A program made the position numbers and the translations under genes. The notes below the pieces were generated by a model that saw only the letters and a list, made by a program, of their open reading frames with translations, had not been told where the DNA came from and did no database searches. A stretch of DNA of 9,203 bases from assembly GCA_023406965.1 (NCBI GenBank), contig JAEXTI010000215.1:1-9203 (forward strand), read 5' to 3'. This document shows positions 1 to 5,559 of the stretch, piece after piece. Source of the DNA: Chloroflexota bacterium (GTDB lineage Bacteria > Chloroflexota > Anaerolineae > Anaerolineales > Anaerolineaceae). Each line of letters starts with the position of its first letter. Positions within the stretch are counted from its first letter, which is position 1.

Positions 1-15
1 CACCTACAAACACCT
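1..15. repeat. Partial copy of the foldback-arm sequence found at 7657-7671
   Basis: The first 15 bases match positions 7657-7671, part of the right arm of the large inverted repeat near 7.6 kb, at 14 of 15 positions (C instead of T at position 11). The similarity stops at position 16. Because the window begins here, any left arm would lie outside it. This may be the right-hand end of a second, shortened copy of the same hairpin family, or chance; 15 bases is short evidence. Confidence 0.35.
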
Positions 16-91
16 ATCACCTCGCCCCAATCTCTCCTGATTCCCGGCGAGTAGAGTAGAATCACCTCAAATCCAACCCGAGGTGATGCCC
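16..91 (+). promoter_or_regulatory. Leader of the GH130 gene with self-complementary Shine-Dalgarno region
   Basis: The ribosome binding site GAGGTG (80-85) lies 6 nt before the ATG at 92. It is part of GAGGTGAT (80-87), which is exactly complementary to ATCACCTC at 61-68 (8 bp, 11-nt loop). A second copy, ATCACCTCG at 16-24, can pair with 79-87 over 9 bp, and its CTCGCC (21-26) can instead pair with GGCGAG (46-51). The site could therefore be masked by either copy. However, TAGAAT at 57-62 resembles a -10 box with no good -35; if used, the transcript would start too late to contain either copy. No riboswitch class is recognised. Confidence 0.3.
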
Positions 92-1150
92 ATGCCCGTC
101 CAACGTTCCGAGCATAATCCCATCCTGCGACCGCAGGATGTTAAACCCTCTCGCCCCGATTTCGAGGTCACCTGCGTGCTCAACGCCGCCGTGACCCGCC
201 TGGGCGACGAAATCATTCTCCTCCTGCGCGTGGCCGAACGCCCCATCGTCGATGACCCCCAAATCAGCCGCGTGCCCATCTTCGACCCGGCCAAAGGCGA
301 ACTGGTCCTGCGCGAATTCTCCCACGCCGACCCGCACTACAACTTCTCCGACCCGCGCGGCATCAGCGGCCCCGAAGGCCATTACCTCACCACCCTCTCC
401 TACCTGCGCCTGGCTCGCAGCAAGGACGGCATCCACTTCACCGTCGAAGACCAGCCCGCCCTCTTCCCCGCCACCGAATATGAAACCTTCGGCATCGAAG
501 ACCCACGTATCACAAAAATCGACGACACGTACTATATCGACTACGTGGCGGTCTCGCCCAACGGCATCGTCACCGCCCTGGCCTCCACCCAGGATTTTGT
601 AACCTACGAGCGCCTGGGCATCATCTTTGCCCCCGACAACAAAGACTGCATGTTGTTCCCCGAAAAAATCAACGGCAAGTATTACGCTCTGCACCGCCCG
701 TGTATCTCCGGCCTGGGCAAACCCCAAATCTGGCTGGCCGAATCGCCCGACCTGCTCAATTGGGGTCAGCACCGCATGATCGCCGGGCTGCGCCTCAACG
801 GCTGGGAAGACCTGCGCATCGGCGGCTCCGCGCCGCCCTTCCGCGTGTCCCAGGGTTGGCTGGAGATCTATCACGGGGCAGGCCCCGGCAACCGCTACTG
901 CCTGGGCGCCTTGCTGCTGGATGCCGAACAGCCCTGGAAGGTGCTGGCGCGCTCGGCGCAACCCTTTATGCAGCCCGAAGCCAAGTACGAACTCAAAGGC
1001 TTCTTCGGCAACGTCGTCTTCACCTGCGGAACCCTCTTTGAGGATGGCATCGTCAAGATCTACTACGGCGCCGCCGACGAGTACATGGCCTACGCCGAGG
1101 TGCCTTTACAAGAAATTCTGGATGGGCTGGAAGCGGTTGAAAACCGTTAA
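92..1150 (+). CDS. GH130-family glycoside phosphorylase / mannosidase
   Basis: This 352-residue protein belongs to glycoside hydrolase family 130, the family of beta-mannoside phosphorylases that split a beta-mannosyl bond with phosphate to give alpha-mannose 1-phosphate; some members are hydrolases. Visible family signatures are NPIL (9-12), GIEDPR (134-139, with D137 at the position of the proposed catalytic acid), NKD..LFPEKI (183-193), HRP (201-203), GWL.IYHG (255-262), a PE..YE..G stretch (295-303) and IYYGAAD (323-329). Such motifs fall in the strands of a five-bladed propeller. There is no signal peptide, so it is probably cytoplasmic. ATG 92 is chosen over GTG 83 and ATG 86 because GAGGTG stands 6 nt upstream. 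The MFS gene follows 30 nt after the stop. The exact substrate (mannobiose, mannosyl-glucose, mannosyl-GlcNAc) cannot be decided by eye, nor whether it is a phosphorylase or hydrolase. Confidence 0.9.
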   Translation: MPVQRSEHNPILRPQDVKPSRPDFEVTCVLNAAVTRLGDEIILLLRVAERPIVDDPQISRVPIFDPAKGELVLREFSHADPHYNFSDPRGISGPEGHYLTTLSYLRLARSKDGIHFTVEDQPALFPATEYETFGIEDPRITKIDDTYYIDYVAVSPNGIVTALASTQDFVTYERLGIIFAPDNKDCMLFPEKINGKYYALHRPCISGLGKPQIWLAESPDLLNWGQHRMIAGLRLNGWEDLRIGGSAPPFRVSQGWLEIYHGAGPGNRYCLGALLLDAEQPWKVLARSAQPFMQPEAKYELKGFFGNVVFTCGTLFEDGIVKIYYGAADEYMAYAEVPLQEILDGLEAVENR

Positions 1151-1180
1151 GCCCAACTTCAATCGAAAAATCTACCCATC

Positions 1181-2401
1181 ATGCTAGCATCCATCCGCGC
1201 TCTCTTCCGCCAACCGGTTCCCATCCCCATCGAGCACCGCCGCAACATCCGGCTGCTGTACGCGGACATCGCCTTCTGGGGCATCCTCAACGGCAGCATC
1301 ATCGTCTTCCTGGCGGTCTATGCCTCGCGCCTGGGCGCGTCTCCGCTGCAAACCGGGCTGCTCACCGCCTCTCCGGCGTTGATGAACCTCATCTTCACCT
1401 TCCCCGCCAGCAACTTCTCGCGCGGTCGTCCCAGCCACAAGGTCACCCGCTGGTCGGCGCTGATCACGCGCGCATTCTATGGCTTGTTGGTGCCCCTGCC
1501 CTTCTTGATGGGCGCCCAGGCCCAAATATGGACCATCATTGCCGTCAGCCTGGTCATGAACGTGACCGGCACCGTCGCGGCGGTCATCGGCAACGTCTTC
1601 TTCGCCGAAACCGTCCCGGTTGAAGTACGCGGGCAGGTGGTGGGCAACCGCAACGCCCTGCTGGCCCTCACCACTATGGTTACCACCTTCACCGTGGGGC
1701 AGATTCTCAAGTACATGTCCTTCAAGGAAGGTTACCAGGTCATCTTCCTGCTCGGATTCCTCGGCGCCATGGCCAGCGTGGCCATGTTGTTCCTCGTCCG
1801 CCCTGTCGAAACCGGCGCGCCCCCTGCCCCGCTGCCCAAAACCGGGCTACGCCTTGACATCCTCAAAACGCGCTACAACCGGGTGCTGCTGGCCATGTTC
1901 GCCTATCACCTGGCCGTGTTCCTGCCCAATCCCATCTTCCCACTGTATCAGGTCAACGAGCTGCTCATGACCGATCAGGTCATCAGCTATGGCGGCAGTA
2001 TCTTCTGGATTTTTTATTTTATCGGCTCCACCCAGGGCGGCAGCATTTCCCGCCGCCTGGGCTTCAAGCGCATGACCGGTGTGGGCGTGGTCATGGTTGC
2101 CGCCGCCACGCTGTTATTTACCTTCAGCTACGAGCCCTGGCTGTACTACTCCATGCAGACCTTCAACGGCATCGGTTGGGCCATCGTCGGCAGCGGCTTG
2201 ATTAATTACGTCCTGGAGTTTGCCCCGCCCGATGACCGCCCCGCTCACCTGGCCTGGTTCAATCTGGTAGCCAACCTGGCCGTGCTCATCTGCGGTCTCA
2301 TCGCTGCACCCGTCGGCAACTCCCTGGGCCTGTTTGGGGCCATGCTGCTGGCCGTTGCCGTGCGCTTCCTGGCCGGCTTCGCCATCCTCAAGTGGGGGTA
2401 G
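1181..2401 (+). CDS. MFS transporter (12-TM type)
   Basis: This 406-residue protein is almost entirely hydrophobic helices and has the length and two-half layout of the major facilitator superfamily. Rough membrane segments are near 28-48, 57-77, 93-113, 117-140, 157-178 and 186-206, then a Pro-rich cytoplasmic loop with basic residues (about 207-235), then a second set from 236 to 403. The motif-A regions are degenerate: SRGRPSHK after the second helix and SRRLGFKRM (290-298) in the second half. VEVRGQVVGNRNAL (147-160) is the conserved loop after the fourth helix. It follows the GH130 gene by 30 nt on the same strand, so import of a mannoside or export of a product is a reasonable inference, but the sequence does not show the substrate. 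No clear ribosome binding site precedes ATG 1181, which suggests translation depends partly on the upstream gene. Confidence 0.85.
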   Translation: MLASIRALFRQPVPIPIEHRRNIRLLYADIAFWGILNGSIIVFLAVYASRLGASPLQTGLLTASPALMNLIFTFPASNFSRGRPSHKVTRWSALITRAFYGLLVPLPFLMGAQAQIWTIIAVSLVMNVTGTVAAVIGNVFFAETVPVEVRGQVVGNRNALLALTTMVTTFTVGQILKYMSFKEGYQVIFLLGFLGAMASVAMLFLVRPVETGAPPAPLPKTGLRLDILKTRYNRVLLAMFAYHLAVFLPNPIFPLYQVNELLMTDQVISYGGSIFWIFYFIGSTQGGSISRRLGFKRMTGVGVVMVAAATLLFTFSYEPWLYYSMQTFNGIGWAIVGSGLINYVLEFAPPDDRPAHLAWFNLVANLAVLICGLIAAPVGNSLGLFGAMLLAVAVRFLAGFAILKWG

Positions 2402-2415
2402 GCAGAGGAAAAATG

Positions 2416-2775
2416 ATGACGCAAAAAAGGATTGTTATCCAAGAAGATGACGATGAAATAAGGAAAACCGTTGCTTGCTATTTGAGCAAACATGGTTTTT
2501 CAACGGTTACGACTAGCAATCCAAACGATTGTTTATCTGCTTGTAAAGAAAAATCCCCCAATCTTCTTCTTATTTCTCGGACGTTTCATTTTCAAGAGGG
2601 TATAGACCTCGTAAAACAGTTACGGTCAGATCCTGTTATTCCTCACTTCCCGATCATTGTAACGGGAGTTGAGCCTCCTTTTGATCTGCATTACTATTCT
2701 GCTGGTGTGAATACCTGCATTGGCGTTGTTTTTGACCTTATTCTTTTGCTCGATGAAATTAATAAATTGTTATAA
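2416..2775 (+). CDS. Stand-alone degenerate receiver-domain protein (pseudo-response regulator)
   Basis: The 119 residues correspond to one CheY-like receiver domain with no output domain. KRIVIQEDD (4-12) is the first strand with an acidic pair (E10, D11). PNLLLIS (48-54) is the third strand, where the phospho-acceptor Asp should stand but Ser54 is found. PIIVTG (79-84) keeps the switch Thr83. Near the end the usual Lys-Pro is Val104-Val105, followed by the typical FDL. With Asp and Lys both missing, normal phosphotransfer from a histidine kinase is unlikely; it may act as a constitutive or protein-binding domain, or be decaying. GAGG at 2405-2408 favours ATG 2416 (7-nt spacing) or ATG 2413; GTG 2392 is also in frame and would overlap the MFS stop. 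Its bases are about 38-40% GC in the lines I counted, against about 63% in the BTAD gene, which suggests separate origin. Confidence 0.72.
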   Translation: MTQKRIVIQEDDDEIRKTVACYLSKHGFSTVTTSNPNDCLSACKEKSPNLLLISRTFHFQEGIDLVKQLRSDPVIPHFPIIVTGVEPPFDLHYYSAGVNTCIGVVFDLILLLDEINKLL

Positions 2776-2787
2776 ATCAGCATTTTC

Positions 2788-2843
2788 CGCGGGTAAGAAA
2801 CCCGCGCTACATCATCTTTGTAGGCCGCGTATCCTTACGCGGC
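2788..2843. repeat. REP-like paired hairpin element
   Basis: Two GC-rich hairpins stand side by side. The first pairs CGCGGGT (2788-2794) with ACCCGCG (2800-2806) around a 5-nt loop; the second pairs GCCGCGTA (2824-2831) with TACGCGGC (2836-2843) around a 4-nt loop. Between them CTACA (2807-2811) is complementary to TGTAG (2819-2823), so the two hairpins are joined by a third small stem. Twin hairpins with a pairing linker look like repetitive extragenic palindromic units. Only one copy is in the window, so dispersal in the genome is inferred. Confidence 0.55.
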
Positions 2844-2855
2844 GTCTTTCGTTTT
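2824..2855 (+). terminator. Possible rho-independent terminator after the receiver-like gene
   Basis: The second hairpin of the paired element, a perfect 8-bp GC-rich stem with a 4-nt loop, is followed by a T-rich run (GTCTTTCGTTTT, 2844-2855). It lies about 50 nt after the stop at 2775 and could end the GH130-MFS-receiver transcript. The T run is interrupted, so efficiency is uncertain. Confidence 0.45.
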
Positions 2856-2880
2856 AGCCGCAATCCACAGGCCTGGATAA

Positions 2881-2909
2881 TTGCAGATTTGTCCTCTTTC
2901 GGGTAAGAT
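2881..2909 (+). promoter_or_regulatory. Weak sigma-70-like promoter candidate for the BTAD regulator
   Basis: TTGCAG (2881-2886) and TAAGAT (2904-2909) are 17 nt apart, matching a -35/-10 pair at 3 of 6 and 4 of 6 positions. They lie in an AT-rich stretch after the terminator-like hairpin, where a promoter is expected. The match is poor and the organism's promoter rules are unknown. Confidence 0.25.
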
Positions 2910-2949
2910 AGTTTTATCCATCTCGCAAAGGAGCTCCCCTCACTTACCT

Positions 2950-4881
2950 ATGCTGCCAGTCATTGACCGCCTCCTGGTCGACCGAGCAGATACCAGCACG
3001 ACAACGGGGGATCAACAATCCGTTCTGGAGCAATATCTGAAAAGTTTGGAAGCCGCTCGTGGCGGGCCTCCCGCCCAGTTGGCTTCCCAGCATCTTCAAA
3101 TCGCCCAATTGCTCTCGCGCCTGGGCCAATGGGAAGATGCCACTGTTCATGCCCAGGAAACCATCCGCCTCGACGGCGCCTCGCCCACTGCCGGCGAAGC
3201 TTTGTTGCTCCTGGGCATTGCCGCCATCGAGTCCAATGATTTGGACGCCGCCGAAGAGCGCCTCCAGCGTGCCGCGGATCACTGCCGCCGCAGCGGGCAC
3301 AAGCGCGGCCTGGCCTGTGCCTTGCACAACCTGGCCGTCGGTGTGTTCACCATCCGCGGCAAGTTCGACCTGGCGCTCTCCACGATGGAAGAAGCCCAAA
3401 TCCTATACAACGACCAGGGCATCAAGCATTGGGGGCTGCCCTGGCTGCGCAGTTACGTTTTCCTCCTGCGCGGAGAGCTCCGCCGGGCGCGCCAGGCCCT
3501 GGACGAACTCGTCCAACAGATCGAACCCGGCACCCGCCTGGCCGGCGGGTATTACTACCTGTGGGCGCGGCTGGAAATTGACGAGGGTGAATACGACAAA
3601 GCCCGCGAATACCTGCGCCTGTGTCTGCGCATCGCCACCCAAACGGGCGTGCCCGAACTCAATGTTTGGGCCAGAATTGAGCTCAGCCGCCTGTACCGCC
3701 GCAGCGGGCAAATCCCCGCCGGGCTGGAATGGATTGAGGAAGGCCTCAAACATGCCCGCCGCGCCAATCTGCTTTACTCATCTGCTTTGGCCCTGGTTCA
3801 ATTGGCCAAAATCCAGTGGGCACTGGAAGAAAACGCGCCGGCCATGTCGTCACTGGACCAGGCCCTGACCATTTTTGAACAGCTCCAGGCTGCCTTTGAC
3901 CTCACTTATGCTTCGTATCTCAAAGCCGTATGGACCGCCCAGGTGGATTCACCACAGGCAGGCCCGGCCTGGCAAGCTGCCGTTTCTGGCATCAACCGCG
4001 GCGGCTATGCCTTCATTCTCGAGCGCGAGCAAGAGACCGCCTTCCCACTGCTCGCCGCCCACCTGCGCAGCCCCGACTTTCCCATCCGCCAGGCTGCCGA
4101 AAGTGTTCTCCCCAGCCTGGCCAGGGTCTCCCCGCCGCCCCTGCGGATTTTGACTCTGGGGCAGTTCACCGTCTGGAAAGGTCCGCGCCCCATTCCCGAC
4201 CGGGCCTGGCAGCGCCGTAAAGCCGGGGACTTGTTCCGCTACCTGCTCCTCCAGCCGGGGCGGTCTGCCGGCAAAGACGCCATCCTCGACGCTCTGTGGC
4301 CCGAAGCCGGTTTTGAGTCGGGCACGGCGCAGCTTCACCAGGCCACCTCCACCCTCCGGCACATTCTGGAGCCCGATCTGCCTGAAAAGTTTCCCTCTCG
4401 TTACCTGGCGTATGAAGGCGAGCAAGTTCTGCTCACCCTGCCCTCCCGCTCGGTGGTCGATTTTGAGCAGTTCGAACAAAACCTGCATTCCGCATCCAAC
4501 TCATCCAGGTTGGATGAACTCCAGTCCGCTCTGCGCCTCTATCCCGGAGACCTGCTCCCTGCCGATCTGTACGCAGATTGGACAACCGAAGTGCGCACCC
4601 GGTTAGCCGAATTGTATGAGCAGGGTTTACTCATGCTGGCCCGGTTATATTATGCCTCCCAACAGTTTGCCGATGGGCTAGATTGCTGCCGCCAAATCTT
4701 GCGTCGCGACCCCTGGAGCGAAGACGCCACCCTCATCGCCATGCAAATCTATATTGAATTAGACGCCGCCCCCCACGCCCTGCGCAAGTATCGAATGCTC
4801 GAGCAAACTCTCAAAAACGAACTGAACATCCGCCCGCGCTCCGACCTGCGTGCCCTGGCCGAATCGATTCAGAACCGTTAG
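2950..4881 (+). CDS. TPR / winged-helix / BTAD-domain transcriptional activator
   Basis: This 643-residue protein has two parts. Residues about 40-330 are helical repeats of the TPR type, seen as recurring patterns such as LGQWEDATVHAQETI (58-72), DLDAAEERLQRAA (97-109), GEYDKAREYLRLCL (213-226) and the AGLEWIEEGLKHA stretch (257-269). From residue 398 a winged helix typical of SARP-like activators begins (LRILTLGQF, W420, RRKAGDLFRYLLL at 422-434, LWPE at 449-452, then LHQATSTLRHIL). A bacterial transcriptional activation domain follows from about D504 to the end, with LYPGDLL, the DW..EVR..L motif around W544 and a final ELNIRPRSDLRALAE-type ending. There is no Walker A motif, so the ATPase common in large relatives is absent. 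ATG 2950 is used because the reading before it is not protein-like; the nearest AAAGGAG (2927-2933) is 16 nt upstream, unusually far. Targets are unknown. Confidence 0.88.
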   Translation: MLPVIDRLLVDRADTSTTTGDQQSVLEQYLKSLEAARGGPPAQLASQHLQIAQLLSRLGQWEDATVHAQETIRLDGASPTAGEALLLLGIAAIESNDLDAAEERLQRAADHCRRSGHKRGLACALHNLAVGVFTIRGKFDLALSTMEEAQILYNDQGIKHWGLPWLRSYVFLLRGELRRARQALDELVQQIEPGTRLAGGYYYLWARLEIDEGEYDKAREYLRLCLRIATQTGVPELNVWARIELSRLYRRSGQIPAGLEWIEEGLKHARRANLLYSSALALVQLAKIQWALEENAPAMSSLDQALTIFEQLQAAFDLTYASYLKAVWTAQVDSPQAGPAWQAAVSGINRGGYAFILEREQETAFPLLAAHLRSPDFPIRQAAESVLPSLARVSPPPLRILTLGQFTVWKGPRPIPDRAWQRRKAGDLFRYLLLQPGRSAGKDAILDALWPEAGFESGTAQLHQATSTLRHILEPDLPEKFPSRYLAYEGEQVLLTLPSRSVVDFEQFEQNLHSASNSSRLDELQSALRLYPGDLLPADLYADWTTEVRTRLAELYEQGLLMLARLYYASQQFADGLDCCRQILRRDPWSEDATLIAMQIYIELDAAPHALRKYRMLEQTLKNELNIRPRSDLRALAESIQNR

Positions 4882-4930
4882 CAGTTCAGGGGATGCAACC
4901 GATTTCGCTTGAATAGTTGAAATTGCATTG

Positions 4931-4980
4931 CAATAACTCCAACATGACCGTCAGTGTTCTGTCAGTCATGTTTGTTATTG
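4931..4980 (+). promoter_or_regulatory. Imperfect hairpin just before the small-protein gene
   Basis: CAATAAC (4931-4937) pairs with GTTATTG (4974-4980) and AACATGAC (4941-4948) pairs with GTCATGTT (4965-4972), separated by a 3-nt/1-nt internal bulge and closed by a 16-nt loop. The structure ends 7 nt before the AAGGA ribosome binding site at 4988-4992. It lacks a following T run, so it is a poor terminator for the BTAD gene; it could be a weak one, an operator, or an mRNA leader structure. Confidence 0.4.
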
Positions 4981-4999
4981 TTAAGTCAAGGAATGAGGA

Positions 5000-5233
5000 A
5001 TGCGCAAACGGCAATCGTTTTTACTCACACTAATACCCGCCGAAGATGACCAATCTTCGATCCACGGCAAAATCACGACGATCACCAATGGGCGCACCAG
5101 CAGCTTCGCAAATCTCGATGAGCTTTACGAGTTGCTGAAAGATGAGCTCAGGGACAACCCAGGTGCCGGCGACGAAATTCATTCGATTTTTCCTTTGATG
5201 TCCGCCGCCCCTGCTCCTCAACTCCCCGAATAA
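5000..5233 (+). CDS. Small hypothetical protein (77 aa)
   Basis: I do not recognise a named family with confidence. The protein opens with basic residues and a strand-like stretch (RQSFLLTLIP, 4-13), then a polar segment with a second strand pattern (HGKITTITNG, 22-31), then an acidic amphipathic helix (NLDELYELLKDEL, 38-50) and a Pro/Ala-rich tail. This strand-strand-helix arrangement, in which a basic SFLL start is followed by a FANLDEL-type helix, resembles short uncharacterised proteins common in Chloroflexota. AAGGA (4988-4992) lies 7 nt before ATG 5000, which supports the start. It stands alone between the BTAD gene, 118 nt upstream, and a strong terminator. It has no membrane helix or Cys pair; a role as a small soluble partner is only a guess. 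Confidence 0.65.
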   Translation: MRKRQSFLLTLIPAEDDQSSIHGKITTITNGRTSSFANLDELYELLKDELRDNPGAGDEIHSIFPLMSAAPAPQLPE

Positions 5234-5285
5234 TTACTTTACCTACATCGCTCGGTGCGGGAGGTCAGGGGACCGCATCGAAATT

Positions 5286-5322
5286 ACAAAAGAGACCTGC
5301 CTCGCGGCCAGGTCTCTTTTGT
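5286..5322. terminator. Bidirectional rho-independent terminator
   Basis: A perfect 14-bp stem (5286-5299 with 5309-5322) surrounds a 9-nt loop. It has an A run on the left and a T run on the right, so it can act on both strands. It lies between the small plus-strand gene ending at 5233 and the minus-strand gene ending at 5368, exactly where two convergent units meet. Confidence 0.85.
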
Positions 5323-5367
5323 TTAATTCTTGGAGCAACTTAACCCTTGAGCAGTAAACTTGCCTCT

Positions 5368-5550
5368 TTATTTCAACAAGCTGGCAACCAGCTCCATGAC
5401 CTCTGTCCATTCCTCTTCAAAGAAATGTAGGGTCACGTTGTTTAGCTCAAGGTGATAGGTCGTCTCGCCGTCCGGTTCTTCCGCCTTCCATGCCAGATAG
5501 TTCTCAGTTTCGGCCAGCGTCTCAGTCTTGGGTTCCATCGATTTTGCCAT
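5368..5550 (-). CDS. Small acidic protein (60 aa) coupled to the AI-2E gene
   Basis: This is an unnamed small soluble protein rich in Glu. Residues 12-35 (LAETENYLAWKAEEPDGETTYHLE) read as beta-strands around a turn, and 42-59 (HFFEEEWTEVMELVASLLK region) as an amphipathic helix carrying Trp48. The compact layout suggests a real fold rather than a chance reading frame. A strong ribosome binding site (AAGGAGG) sits 4 nt before the ATG and overlaps the end of the AI-2E gene, whose stop is only 9 nt upstream, so the two are almost certainly co-transcribed and probably translationally coupled. The bidirectional terminator at 5286-5322 closes the unit. A function linked to the membrane protein is inferred only from position. 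Confidence 0.72.
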   Translation of the reverse strand: MAKSMEPKTETLAETENYLAWKAEEPDGETTYHLELNNVTLHFFEEEWTEVMELVASLLK

Positions 5551-5559
5551 AGGGCCTCC

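Noticed and set aside
62..961. 299-residue minus-strand open frame opposite the GH130 gene
   Set aside because: It is the antisense of a well-supported GH130 gene, rich in Gly/Ala/Val/Asp as expected from a high-GC shadow frame, with no family motif.
2392..2415. Earlier GTG start for the receiver-like gene overlapping the MFS stop
   Set aside because: The added residues are not part of a receiver domain, and the GAGG ribosome site lies inside this stretch, favouring ATG 2413 or 2416.
2881..2949. TTG start adding 23 residues to the BTAD protein
   Set aside because: The added stretch has no domain pattern and no ribosome site before it, and it contains promoter-like sequence. ATG 2950 is better, though its own ribosome site is far away.
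3059..3868. 269-residue plus-strand frame inside the BTAD gene
   Set aside because: It is rich in Pro, Ser, Trp and Cys, typical of an out-of-frame reading of high-GC DNA; the BTAD frame has clear TPR patterns over the same bases.
5256..5277. Small inverted repeat TGCGG/CCGCA after the 77-residue gene
   Set aside because: It has only 5 bp with a 12-nt loop, close to chance in this sequence, and the real terminator is just downstream.
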